DNA from: Alphaproteobacteria bacterium | GTDB lineage: Bacteria > Pseudomonadota > Alphaproteobacteria > Rhodobacterales > Rhodobacteraceae | DNA: 64,000 bases | Assembly: GCA_030427405.1 (NCBI GenBank) | Contig: JAUHXK010000011.1 | Span: 62,001-126,000 of the forward strand | Reading direction: 5' to 3' | In this document: positions 26,356 to 34,249 of the stretch, one piece after another | Layout of the letters: every line of letters begins with the position of its first letter | Numbering within the stretch: position 1 is the stretch's first letter | Position numbers and translations under genes: made by a program | Notes under the pieces: model-generated | What the model was told of the DNA's origin: nothing | What the model saw: only the letters and a program-made list of their open reading frames with translations | Database searches by the model: none

Positions 26356-26808
26356 ATGACGAAGATGGACGAAATAAACGCTCAGATATTGCGTGAGCTG
26401 TCGCGCGACGGGCGCATCAGCAATCTTGACCTGGCCGAACGGGTGGGGCTTTCGCCCTCGGCCTGTCTGCGCCGGGTGCAAGAACTGGAAAGGCTGGGCG
26501 TAATCACCGGGTACCGGGCCGTGCTGAACCCGGCGGCGCTGGGCATCGGGTTCGTGGCCTATATCGGGGTCGGTCTGGGTGAGCATACGAAGGCCGCGCA
26601 GGAGGGGTTCGAGCGGGCGTTGCAGCGGGCACCCGAAGTTGTCGAATGTCACAATATCACCGGCACGATTGAATATCTTTTGCGCGTCGAATGCGCCGAC
26701 CTGCCATCCTACAAGACGTTTCATACCGAAGTGCTGGGTACCCTGCCGCATGTCACGTCGATCACGTCCTACGTGGTCATGGGGTCGCCCAAGGACATGC
26801 GGGCCTGA
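26356..26808 (+). CDS. Lrp/AsnC-family transcriptional regulator
   Basis: A 150-residue regulator with an N-terminal helix-turn-helix (INAQILRELSRDGRISNLDL, VGLSPSACLRRVQELE) and a C-terminal RAM domain of alpha-beta sandwich type. ATG 26356 or 26365 could start translation; both precede MDEINAQ. Being divergent from LysE at 26283, it is the likely amino-acid-responsive activator of that exporter. Confidence 0.9.
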   Translation: MTKMDEINAQILRELSRDGRISNLDLAERVGLSPSACLRRVQELERLGVITGYRAVLNPAALGIGFVAYIGVGLGEHTKAAQEGFERALQRAPEVVECHNITGTIEYLLRVECADLPSYKTFHTEVLGTLPHVTSITSYVVMGSPKDMRA

Positions 26809-26921
26809 CCCTGAAACGTGATCCTTAACCATCTTGCAGGGTGAAACCTCACGTCCTAGTGTCTTCTTAATGACCTTGAAAAGGGGAACAACCCCATTGG
26901 GCCAAGCTCAGGGAGATGACC

Positions 26922-27497
26922 ATGAAACTCATTCGGACCGGAATGACTGCTGCGGTTCTGGCAATTCTTGCCGGGGCCTGCCTTGCCGCGCCGCTTAAGC
27001 TGCAGCCGGCAAATCCGCAACCCAACCCCAAGGCGGGGCTGAACGTGAAATATGTGGGCCAGGGCACGCAAAGAAAGATCCGTGATCTCAGCCAGGCGAA
27101 ACAGTTGCTGTCCAAGGCACAACCGGGTCAGCCGTTGCGGGGGCTGGACTATGCGGACACCAACAAGGGCGAAGATGTCATGACATTCACCGACCCCTAC
27201 AATGTTGCGGCCGAAGTCACCGGGTATATGCGTTTTGACGCACCGGGCATCTATGAATTAGAGACATGGTCGAATGACGGGATCGAGGCGTGGGTCGGCG
27301 GTCAGCAAATCGGCCGTGTCACCGGAATTCAAGGGTGCGAGGCGAACCAGAGAACCGAAGTCGAGGTTCCAAAGGCCGGATGGTATCCATTGAAGATCTA
27401 CTATTTTCAAAAGCTCGGCACGTCGTGCCTGATGATGAAATCGGGCAAGAAGGGCGAGCGGATTACCTGGACGCCGAACAACGTGTTTGGCCGCTAA
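26922..27497 (+). CDS. Small secreted PA14-like domain protein
   Basis: A 191-residue exported protein. MKLIRTGMTAAVLAILAGACLA is a signal peptide. The mature part (residues 65-191) reads as a PA14-type beta-barrel, with GYMRFDAPGIYELETWSNDG and AWVGGQQIGRV followed by AGWYPLKIYYFQK. Isolated PA14 domains bind carbohydrate or act as adhesion modules. ATG 26922 is preferred since GGGAG lies six bases upstream, whereas ATG 26916 touches it. There is no operon partner. Function is unknown; PA14 assignment is by eye. Confidence 0.7.
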   Translation: MKLIRTGMTAAVLAILAGACLAAPLKLQPANPQPNPKAGLNVKYVGQGTQRKIRDLSQAKQLLSKAQPGQPLRGLDYADTNKGEDVMTFTDPYNVAAEVTGYMRFDAPGIYELETWSNDGIEAWVGGQQIGRVTGIQGCEANQRTEVEVPKAGWYPLKIYYFQKLGTSCLMMKSGKKGERITWTPNNVFGR

Positions 27498-27516
27498 GTC
27501 ACCGCTGGCCACGAAA

Positions 27517-27540
27517 AAAGGCACCCGTTTGGGTGCCTTT
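27517..27540. terminator. Bidirectional intrinsic terminator
   Basis: AAAGGCACCC and GGGTGCCTTT form a 10-bp stem with a GTTT loop. A-rich sequence on the left and T-rich on the right give a U-tract on each strand. It serves the PA14-like gene and the converging mcl1. Confidence 0.9.
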
Positions 27541-27563
27541 CCTGTACGCGCGCTGTGCTGACC

Positions 27564-28526
27564 TCAGCTTCCTGCTGCGATCAGTTCAGCCTGTGCCACG
27601 ATCACCTCGGCCTGTTTGATCGACGCGATGTCGACCAGGCGGCCTTTATAGACAGTTGCACCTTCGCCATTGGCTTTGGCTTGCTCCATGGCGGCCAGAA
27701 TCTCGCGGGCTTCGGTTACCGCTTCGTCCGACGGTGTAAAGACCTGGTTGGCCAGCGCGATCTGCTTGGGGTGGATTGCCCATTTGCCGACCATACCCAA
27801 AGTGGCCGAGCGTTTGGCCTGCGCGATATAGCCCTCGTCATCCGAGAAATCGCCAAACGGCCCGTCGACCGGCAACACGCCATGGGTGCGGCAAGCCGCC
27901 ACGATGGCCGCTTGCGCCCAATGCCACGGGTCGGACCAGTGCTTTTCGCCCTCACGCAGCATATAGTAGTTTTCCTGCGTGCCGCCGATGCCAGTGGTCT
28001 GCATCCCCATCGAGGCGGCGAAATCGGCAGCCCCCAGGCTCATCGCCTGCATTCGGGGGGATGAGGCGGCGATTTCCTCGACATGGGCGATGCCTGCGGC
28101 GGATTCGATGATGACCTCGAAGCTGATCGGCTTGCTGCGCCCCTTGGCGCGTTCAATGGCCGTGACCAGCGCGTCCACGGCATACACATCCGCCGCGCAG
28201 CCGACCTTGGGGATCATGATCTGGTCCAGGCGGTCGCCGGCCTGCTCCAGAACATCGACAACGTCGCGGTACCAATAGGGCGTATCCAGCCCGTTGATGC
28301 GCACTGACATGGTCTTGTTGCCCCAGTCGATGGTGTTCAGGGCCTCGATCACGTTGGCGCGGGCGGTGTCCTTGTCGGATGGCGCAACCGAATCCTCAAG
28401 GTCAAGGTTGATCACATCCGCGGCCGATGCGGCCATTTTAGGAAACAGTTTCGTGTTCGAGCCGGGCCCGAAAAGCTGGCAGCGATTGGGGCGGGCGGGC
28501 GCTGCGGGTTGGATGCGGAAACTCAT
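27564..28526 (-). CDS. mcl1: L-malyl-CoA/beta-methylmalyl-CoA lyase
   Basis: A 320-residue HpcH/HpaI-CitE-type lyase. The N-terminus MSFRIQPAAPARPNRCQLFG and the INLDLEDSVAP metal-site segment match Rhodobacter Mcl1, which reversibly cleaves L-malyl-CoA to acetyl-CoA plus glyoxylate and beta-methylmalyl-CoA to propionyl-CoA plus glyoxylate in the ethylmalonyl-CoA pathway. Further blocks are the catalytic glutamate in FEVIIESAAGI and GKWAIHPKQI. The ATG at 28526 is supported by that conserved N-terminus. It is divergent from dgcN and ends at a bidirectional terminator. Confidence 0.93.
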   Translation of the reverse strand: MSFRIQPAAPARPNRCQLFGPGSNTKLFPKMAASAADVINLDLEDSVAPSDKDTARANVIEALNTIDWGNKTMSVRINGLDTPYWYRDVVDVLEQAGDRLDQIMIPKVGCAADVYAVDALVTAIERAKGRSKPISFEVIIESAAGIAHVEEIAASSPRMQAMSLGAADFAASMGMQTTGIGGTQENYYMLREGEKHWSDPWHWAQAAIVAACRTHGVLPVDGPFGDFSDDEGYIAQAKRSATLGMVGKWAIHPKQIALANQVFTPSDEAVTEAREILAAMEQAKANGEGATVYKGRLVDIASIKQAEVIVAQAELIAAGS

Positions 28527-28822
28527 CTGGGCCTCGTGTGGGTAAGGAAGTTGCGATTTTTCTGCCCAACGAGGTATTAAATTGCGCAAGGTTTCGCAAG
28601 TCGGATTGTGCACCTGCGGCAATGCTGCCGCAGAATTGCGCTTATTTCGTGCCCTGTTTCGGTGCTGAAAGTTTGTTCATTGTAAAAACTTCGAAGAATA
28701 TCGCGTGAAGATTTTGGTCTGTGCAAGAATCTCGCAAGAATGGTTGGGTTGACGGGAAAGAACGAGAAAAGCTCGTAACCCCTGTTCATTAGCGTGGTGC
28801 GGAATCAAAGGAGTCCACCGCG
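28527..28822. promoter_or_regulatory. Divergent regulatory region between mcl1 and dgcN
   Basis: This 296-bp gap holds no gene. It contains two pairs of GCAAG direct repeats: 28586/28596 near mcl1 (with a TTGCGCAA palindrome at 28582-28589) and GCAAGAAT at 28723 and 28734 near dgcN. A hairpin CTGCGGCA-ATGC-TGCCGCAG lies at 28614-28633. GGAG just before 28823 is the dgcN ribosome site. The half-sites loosely resemble the TTTGCAAA boxes of PccR/RamB-type short-chain acyl-CoA regulators; this is an inference. Confidence 0.55.
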
Positions 28823-29824
28823 ATGATCGAAACACCGTACCTGCTGTTTTTGGGCGATGCGCCTGACCAACTGGCCGCAAAGGTTGCACAGGGCATCAAG
28901 GATTGGCGTCCGGAAAACGCCGTGGGTCAATTTCGCATGGATGGCTGCAAGGCAGATCTGGGCCTGCCCGATCTGGGGCTCGCCGAGGCCCGTGCCGCAG
29001 GGGCAAAAACGCTGGTGATTGGTGTCGCCAACCGCGGCGGGGTCATCAGCCAGGAGTGGAAAAAGGTGCTGGTCACAGCTCTGGAAGAGGGGTTCGACCT
29101 GGCGTCGGGGCTGCATAATCTGCTGCGCGATGAACCGGACCTGGTTGCCGTGGCGCAGGCGACGGGGCGCAAGCTGCATGATGTGCGCGTGCCCGAGGTA
29201 GACTATCCAATTGCCAACGGGGTCAAGCGCAAGGGCAAACGGTGTCTGGCCGTTGGCACGGATTGTTCCGTCGGCAAGATGTACACTGCGCTGGCAATGG
29301 ATGCCGAGATGCGCGCGCGGGGGATGAAGGCCACGTTCCGCGCAACCGGGCAGACAGGCATCCTGATCACCGGTGACGGTATTCCTCTGGATGCGGTGAT
29401 TGCGGATTTCATGGCCGGATCGGTTGAATGGTTGACCCCCGATAATGACGCCGACCACTGGGACCTGATCGAAGGACAGGGGTCGTTGTTCCATGTTTCG
29501 TACTCTGGCGTCACCATGGCCCTGATCCATGGCGGTCAGCCTGATGCGCTGATTCTGTGTCATGAGCCGACCCGGCCGCATATGCGCGGGCTGCCGACCT
29601 ATCAGGTGCCGACGCTTGAAGAACTGCGGGCATTGGCCCTGCAACTGGCCAGAGTTGCCAATCCCGAATGCCAGGTGGTCGGGATTTCCGTTAATACGCA
29701 ACATATGAGCGAGGCAGACGCCGCGGCCTATCTGGTCAGCCTCGAGACCGAGATGGGCCTGCCGGCAACCGATCCTTTCCGGTTTGGTTCGGGCAAGTTG
29801 GTCGACGCGCTGGCGGCGATGTGA
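28823..29824 (+). CDS. dgcN: DUF1611-family N-acetyltransferase DgcN (D-glutamate catabolism)
   Basis: A 333-residue protein of the DUF1611 family with a P-loop-like domain: GTDCSVGKMYTALAMDAEM around residue 150 is the nucleotide/CoA-binding loop, and GQGSLFHVSYSGVTMALIHG follows. DgcN has been described as acetylating D-glutamate, with DgcA then racemising N-acetyl-D-glutamate to the L form. The order dgcN-dgcA and a following D-amino-acid transaminase support this. AAAGGAG precedes ATG 28823. Cytoplasmic; no membrane segments seen. Confidence 0.85.
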   Translation: MIETPYLLFLGDAPDQLAAKVAQGIKDWRPENAVGQFRMDGCKADLGLPDLGLAEARAAGAKTLVIGVANRGGVISQEWKKVLVTALEEGFDLASGLHNLLRDEPDLVAVAQATGRKLHDVRVPEVDYPIANGVKRKGKRCLAVGTDCSVGKMYTALAMDAEMRARGMKATFRATGQTGILITGDGIPLDAVIADFMAGSVEWLTPDNDADHWDLIEGQGSLFHVSYSGVTMALIHGGQPDALILCHEPTRPHMRGLPTYQVPTLEELRALALQLARVANPECQVVGISVNTQHMSEADAAAYLVSLETEMGLPATDPFRFGSGKLVDALAAM

Positions 29825-29848
29825 TCTGACGGTACGGGCCGGGGGGAC

Positions 29849-29881
29849 GCCTTCGGCGAGAGTATTTTGGAAAAGATGAAG
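29849..29881 (+). repeat. 33-bp intergenic repeat, copy 1
   Basis: This segment between dgcN and dgcA matches a second copy at 47073-47105 at 30 of 33 positions. It runs from GCCTTCGGCG through AGTATTTTGG to AAAAGATGAAG, and its end merges with the purine-rich ribosome site of dgcA. Similar strings are, as far as I recall, common between genes in Rhodobacteraceae, with no assigned function. Confidence 0.75.
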
Positions 29882-29890
29882 GAGCGGGCC

Positions 29891-30856
29891 GTGCGGATCG
29901 AAGTTTTTCGGGATGTCTTTCAACTGGCGCGGGTTTTTACGATCTCGCGCGGGTCGCGGTCAGAGGCGCGGGTCCTGAGCGTCAAGCTGTCGGACGGTGA
30001 GTATGTGGGGTGGGGCGAATGTGTTCCCTATGCCCGCTATGACGAGACGCTGGAGTCGGTCGAAGCCCAGATCGCAGGCTTGCCGGACAGGTTCGATCGC
30101 AGCGAGTTGCTGGGCCTGCTGCCTGCAGGCGCGGCGCGTAATGCTGTGGATTGTGCGCTTTGGGATTTGGAAGCCAAGCGGGCAGGGCGGCGTGTCTGGG
30201 ACCTGGCCGGATTGCCGGTGCCCGGACCGGAGATCACGGCCTATACGTTATCGCTCGACACGCCGGACGCGATGCGGGCGCAGGCCGAGGCAAATGCGCA
30301 TCGTCCCCTGCTGAAGATCAAGCTGGGAACTGCCGATGACATGGCCCGGTTGGAGGCCGTGCGTGCCGGGGCGCCGGGCGCGAAGATTATCGTGGATGCC
30401 AACGAAGGGTGGTCTTCCGAAACCTATGCCGCGCTTGCGCCGCACCTGGTGCGTCTGGGGGTTGCATTGGTTGAGCAGCCGCTGCCGGCCGGGGAAGATG
30501 AGGCCCTGATCGAGATGGAACGTCCTGTTCCGGTTTGTGCCGACGAATCCTGCCACGACCTGTCCAGCCTGGCGGGTTTGCGCGGAAAATATGACGTGGT
30601 GAATATCAAGCTGGACAAGACCGGTGGCCTGACCGAGGCGCTCAGGCTGCGCGACGCGGCGCTGGCCGAGGGGTATGGCATCATGGTTGGATGCATGGTT
30701 GGCAGTTCCCTTGCCATGGCTCCTGCGACCCTGTTGGCGCAGGGTGCGATGGTAACGGACCTTGACGGCCCGCTTCTTCTGGCCGAAGACCGCGACACAC
30801 CGCTGAAATTTGATGACGCCGGAGTACACCCGCCGGAAGCGGCGCTCTGGGGCTGA
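29891..30856 (+). CDS. dgcA: N-acetyl-D-glutamate racemase DgcA (enolase superfamily, dipeptide-epimerase-like)
   Basis: A 321-residue enolase-superfamily racemase. Two catalytic lysines are visible, one in LLKIKLG and one in NIKLDKTGG, with metal ligands in VDANEGW, VEQPL and CADES. Lysines on opposite faces are the racemase/epimerase pattern of the MLE subgroup. The GTG at 29891 is chosen because AAGGAGCGG lies just before it; upstream TTG or ATG codons fall inside the intergenic repeat. It converts N-acetyl-D-Glu to N-acetyl-L-Glu, which can feed arginine synthesis. It is followed by dat after 10 bp. Confidence 0.85.
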   Translation: MRIEVFRDVFQLARVFTISRGSRSEARVLSVKLSDGEYVGWGECVPYARYDETLESVEAQIAGLPDRFDRSELLGLLPAGAARNAVDCALWDLEAKRAGRRVWDLAGLPVPGPEITAYTLSLDTPDAMRAQAEANAHRPLLKIKLGTADDMARLEAVRAGAPGAKIIVDANEGWSSETYAALAPHLVRLGVALVEQPLPAGEDEALIEMERPVPVCADESCHDLSSLAGLRGKYDVVNIKLDKTGGLTEALRLRDAALAEGYGIMVGCMVGSSLAMAPATLLAQGAMVTDLDGPLLLAEDRDTPLKFDDAGVHPPEAALWG

Positions 30857-30866
30857 GGAGACCAAT

Positions 30867-31727
30867 ATGACCCGCACCGTTTATGTGAATGGCGAATACC
30901 TGCCTGAAACCGAAGCCAAGGTTTCGATCTTTGACCGGGGCTTTCTTATGGCGGATGCCGTTTACGAGGTTACCAGTGTGCTGAATGGCAAGCTGATTGA
31001 TTTCGACGGTCATGCGGTAAGGTTGAAGCGGTCTTTGGACGCGTTGGACATGGCCGAGCCTTGCAGCAAGGAAGAGTTGCTGGAGATCCATCGCAAGCTG
31101 GTTACGCTGAACGAAATCGAAGAAGGCATGATCTATCTTCAGGTCACGCGCGGCAGCGACGGCGACCGGGACTTTGTGTTCCCTTCGGATGAAACCAAGC
31201 CGACGATTGTCCTGTTCACGCAGAACAAGCCGGGCCTGGCTGACAGCCCTGCGGCCAAGAAGGGTATTCGGGTCATTTCCATCGACGATGTGCGCTGGGG
31301 GCGCCGGGATATCAAGACGACGCAATTGCTTTACCCGTCGCTGGGCAAGATGATGGCCAAAAAAGCCGGAGCGGATGACGCTTGGATGGTCGAGGATGGC
31401 CACGTGACCGAAGGCACCAGCAACAACGCCTATTTCGTCAAGGACGGCAAGATTGTTACGCGACCCCTGTCCAGCGACATTCTGCACGGCATCACCCGCA
31501 AGGCGGTTCTGCGCATGGCCGCCGAGGCACAGATGGCCGTGGAAGAACGCCTGTTCACCATTGAAGAGGCGCAGCAGGCGGACGAGGCCTTTGTGACATC
31601 GGCCTCGACATTCGTGATGCCGGTGGTCGAGATAGACGGGCAGATACTGGGCGATGGCACGCCGGGCCCCATTGCACGGCGCCTGCGCGAGATTTACCTG
31701 GACGAAAGCCTGAAAGCCGCCGTCTGA
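30867..31727 (+). CDS. dat: D-amino-acid transaminase (class IV PLP)
   Basis: A 286-residue class IV aminotransferase. It opens MTRTVYVNGEYLPETEAKVS, with FDRGFLMADAVYEVTSV, the PLP lysine in DIKTTQLLYPSLGKMMAKK, and EGTSNNAYFVKDGK. The fold is shared with branched-chain transaminases, but the N-terminal signature is D-amino-acid-transaminase-like. It interconverts D-alanine or D-glutamate with the keto acids. GAGGAG precedes ATG 30867. It closes the dgcN-dgcA-dat operon and gives a second route for D-amino acids. Confidence 0.85.
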   Translation: MTRTVYVNGEYLPETEAKVSIFDRGFLMADAVYEVTSVLNGKLIDFDGHAVRLKRSLDALDMAEPCSKEELLEIHRKLVTLNEIEEGMIYLQVTRGSDGDRDFVFPSDETKPTIVLFTQNKPGLADSPAAKKGIRVISIDDVRWGRRDIKTTQLLYPSLGKMMAKKAGADDAWMVEDGHVTEGTSNNAYFVKDGKIVTRPLSSDILHGITRKAVLRMAAEAQMAVEERLFTIEEAQQADEAFVTSASTFVMPVVEIDGQILGDGTPGPIARRLREIYLDESLKAAV

Positions 31728-31736
31728 CAAACGGCG

Positions 31737-32537
31737 TCAGCCGAACCTGAAGCTGGACGCCGTGATGGCACCAAAGAACTGAGTTTCGTGGTAGACTCTG
31801 GTCGCGGGGTCTGCTTCGGCCGCGCCCAAAGCCACGAACAGCGGAACCAGGTGGTCTTCCTGGGCGTGGCACACGCGCGCGGACGGCGCGCTTTCCCAGT
31901 CGAGCATTGCGTTTGTCCGCCGTTCGGGGTCGGACATCAGGGCATCGTTCAGCCATGCATCGAACGCGGCGGATGGTTTTTCGCCTTCGCGGCCCATCAG
32001 GCGCAGGTTGTGGTAGCTCAGGCCTGACCCGACGATCAGTACGCCCTGATCCCGCAGGGGGGCCAGTGCGCGGCCGACGGCAAGATGTTCGGCCGGGTCA
32101 TAGTGGCTGCGCAGGGAAATCTGGAATGTCGGGATGTTCGCCTCGGGGTACATGATGGCCATGGGGGCGAAAGTTCCGTGGTCAAAGCCCTGTTGCGTGT
32201 CGGTCCGGGCCGGAAGGCCGGCGTTTCGGATAAGGTCCGCCGCCTGCTCGGCCAGTTCGGGGGCGCCGGGGGCGGGATAGGTGATTTCGTAGGTTTCCGG
32301 CGGGAACCCGTGATAATCATAGACCATCGGCGGGCGCGGTGACGCCATAACGGAATAGGTATCCTGGTCTTCCCAGTGACCCGAGATCATCAGGACAGCC
32401 GCCGGAGTTTGCGCAATCTCGTCTGCCATGGCCGCAAGCGACGTTTCCAGCGCCGAAAATTTGCGGCGCATTTCGGGCAGCCAGGGCCACGGCCCCCCGC
32501 CATGGGAAATGAAATAGGTCGGAAGGGTCTGCGCCAT
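31737..32537 (-). CDS. DODA-type extradiol aromatic ring-opening dioxygenase
   Basis: A 266-residue member of the class III extradiol dioxygenase family (YgiD/4,5-DOPA dioxygenase type). Metal-ligand histidines are visible in FISHGGGPWPWL, in QGFDHGTFAP and in CHAQEDHLVPLFVALGAAE. The ATG ending at 32537 begins MAQTLPTYFISHG; an upstream extension lacks similarity. Such enzymes open catecholic rings; the physiological substrate in bacteria is mostly unknown. It converges with dat across nine bases. Confidence 0.87.
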   Translation of the reverse strand: MAQTLPTYFISHGGGPWPWLPEMRRKFSALETSLAAMADEIAQTPAAVLMISGHWEDQDTYSVMASPRPPMVYDYHGFPPETYEITYPAPGAPELAEQAADLIRNAGLPARTDTQQGFDHGTFAPMAIMYPEANIPTFQISLRSHYDPAEHLAVGRALAPLRDQGVLIVGSGLSYHNLRLMGREGEKPSAAFDAWLNDALMSDPERRTNAMLDWESAPSARVCHAQEDHLVPLFVALGAAEADPATRVYHETQFFGAITASSFRFG

Positions 32538-32645
32538 GACTGCCTCGGTCAGGTTGGGAATGGTGTTTTCCCACGATAGCTGCGTTTCCGGTCCGGGTTT
32601 AGGCCGCTGCCCAAACACGATCTGTGCAGATATGCAGGCGCCGGA

Positions 32646-32960
32646 TCAGCCTTTCTTTGTCACGTTCTCTTCGAATGCGACCTTAAAGGCGGCCTGTTTT
32701 TCGGGGCTGGCCTCGGTTTGGTACTGCGCCTTCCACTCGTCCATGGTCATGCCATAAAAGATCTGGCGGGCTTCGTCCTTGCCCATCTCGATGCCTTTTT
32801 CATTGGCCGCTTCCTGATACCAGCGCGACAGGCAGTTGCGGCAGAAACCGGCAAGATTCATCATGTCGATGTTCTGCACGTCGGTGCGGTCTTCCATCAG
32901 GTGCTTTTGCAGGCGTCGGAATGCGGCGGCCTGAAGTTCAATCTCGGTTTGCTTGTCCAT
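32646..32960 (-). CDS. DUF1244 family protein
   Basis: A 104-residue small soluble protein of the DUF1244 family, widespread in proteobacteria. Conserved features are AAAFRRLQKHLM, the cysteine pair in GFCRNCLSRWYQEAA, and the IFYGMTMDEWKAQYQTEA segment. Structures in the family are small helical bundles; the function is unknown. It lies alone between the dioxygenase and a small membrane protein on the same strand. Confidence 0.88.
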   Translation of the reverse strand: MDKQTEIELQAAAFRRLQKHLMEDRTDVQNIDMMNLAGFCRNCLSRWYQEAANEKGIEMGKDEARQIFYGMTMDEWKAQYQTEASPEKQAAFKVAFEENVTKKG

Positions 32961-33067
32961 TGTCGGGGTCCTGATAATTGCCTGTTAACTGACCTAGCAA
33001 CCCGACGACCGTGTTACAACAAACAGCAGCGGCTCTGTGGGCCCGGTGCCGGGGCCAACGCGGGTAT

Positions 33068-33307
33068 TCACGCCAGTTTCAGTGCCGCCCAGGGCATCAG
33101 ACAGAACACGATCGTCAGGATCTTGTAATTGGCCAGATACCTGAAATAGGCCCGTTTCACATCCGCCTGATCCATTTGGAACATCCGTCCGTGCACGCCT
33201 GAAATCCAGTCCTGAAGGGTCACGACCATCAGCGTCGTGAACGCCAGCAAGGCGAAATTCAAGATCGTCATCCAGCCAAAAACGGTTGTCAGGAATTCCT
33301 GGGTCAT
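33068..33307 (-). CDS. Small two-helix membrane protein (DUF6868-like)
   Basis: A 79-residue membrane protein. It has two hydrophobic segments, LNFALLAFTTLMVVTL (about residues 17-32) and ILTIVFCLMPWAAL (about 63-76), with a charged loop KRAYFRYLANYK between. It resembles the small conserved DUF6868 proteins of marine gammaproteobacteria and alphaproteobacteria. Function unknown. GGAGA stands upstream of the ATG at 33307. Confidence 0.75.
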   Translation of the reverse strand: MTQEFLTTVFGWMTILNFALLAFTTLMVVTLQDWISGVHGRMFQMDQADVKRAYFRYLANYKILTIVFCLMPWAALKLA

Positions 33308-33394
33308 TGTTGTCTCCTCTCCCTTGAAATATGGGGGTCAGAGTGTGCGCCCACAATGCCGCGACGGCCGAAAACGAGGCCCGGCGACCCGGTG

Positions 33395-34132
33395 TCACAG
33401 GCGGCTTTTTTCCAGCGCATCCTGCAGGCAAGGCGCAAGCCGCTCTGCCCATTCCCGTTGTCCAGCGTGATCGGCGATCAGGTCATTGCGCAGTTCAATC
33501 AGGGCATTTGGCCGTCCGAAAGCCGTACAATGCTTGTCGATGGCATCGCCGGGAAGGACGCCGCTATAGGGTTCGTTGACGCCGACGCACAGGTCGCTTT
33601 CAGTGTTCAGCCGGTCGATCAACGGGCGGGCAAACCTGTCGTCGGGCGTATGCAGGATGCCAATTTCCCAGGGGCGTGGATCGCGCCCGCGCAATTGCCG
33701 CGTGAACGAATGCATCGAGACGATAACCGCATGGGGCAGGGCCGCCATCCGGGCAAGTTCCCGGTGATAGGGGCGGTAACACATCTCCAGGCGCCGGAGG
33801 GTTTCCGCCGCATCGGCGTTTCTGTTTCCGGGGATGATGGACCCATCATAAAGCTTCATCAGCAGGGTCGGGTCGTCCTCGCCGCGATTTGGGTCTATTA
33901 CCAGACGCGAAAAGTTCGCCGCGATGACAGGTGCGTTCAGTATCTCGCCCAAATGCTTTGAGACCTCGTAGGCGCCCACGTCATAGGCGATGTGCCGCTC
34001 CATATCCTCGCGTGGCAATCCAAGGTCGCCGCCGTTGATATCAGGCGGTACCATGTTGGTTGCGTGGTCGCACGTGATCAGCCACCGGGACGGGCGATCC
34101 GCGCCGTGAACGAAGAACGGAGTATATGTCAT
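33395..34132 (-). CDS. N-formylglutamate amidohydrolase family protein
   Basis: A 245-residue protein of the N-formylglutamate amidohydrolase superfamily. The N-terminal RWLITCDHATNMVP holds the zinc-binding histidine, with the NFSRLVIDPNR segment, MHSFTRQLRG and EIGILHTPDDRF following. These match the shorter family members often found in Rhodobacteraceae. Such enzymes hydrolyse N-formyl or N-acyl amino acids. It starts at the ATG ending at 34132 and is divergent from pyk. Confidence 0.85.
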   Translation of the reverse strand: MTYTPFFVHGADRPSRWLITCDHATNMVPPDINGGDLGLPREDMERHIAYDVGAYEVSKHLGEILNAPVIAANFSRLVIDPNRGEDDPTLLMKLYDGSIIPGNRNADAAETLRRLEMCYRPYHRELARMAALPHAVIVSMHSFTRQLRGRDPRPWEIGILHTPDDRFARPLIDRLNTESDLCVGVNEPYSGVLPGDAIDKHCTAFGRPNALIELRNDLIADHAGQREWAERLAPCLQDALEKSRL

Positions 34133-34249
34133 GAGCCTGTCGTCTAGTTTGCCGCAGGTGTAGGACAGTTGCCTCGGAAAGGGAATTGCGCAATAAGCGG
34201 TTTCAGAAATTGTTTGCGGTAACATCGACAGATCAAGGAGAGCTCTTTC

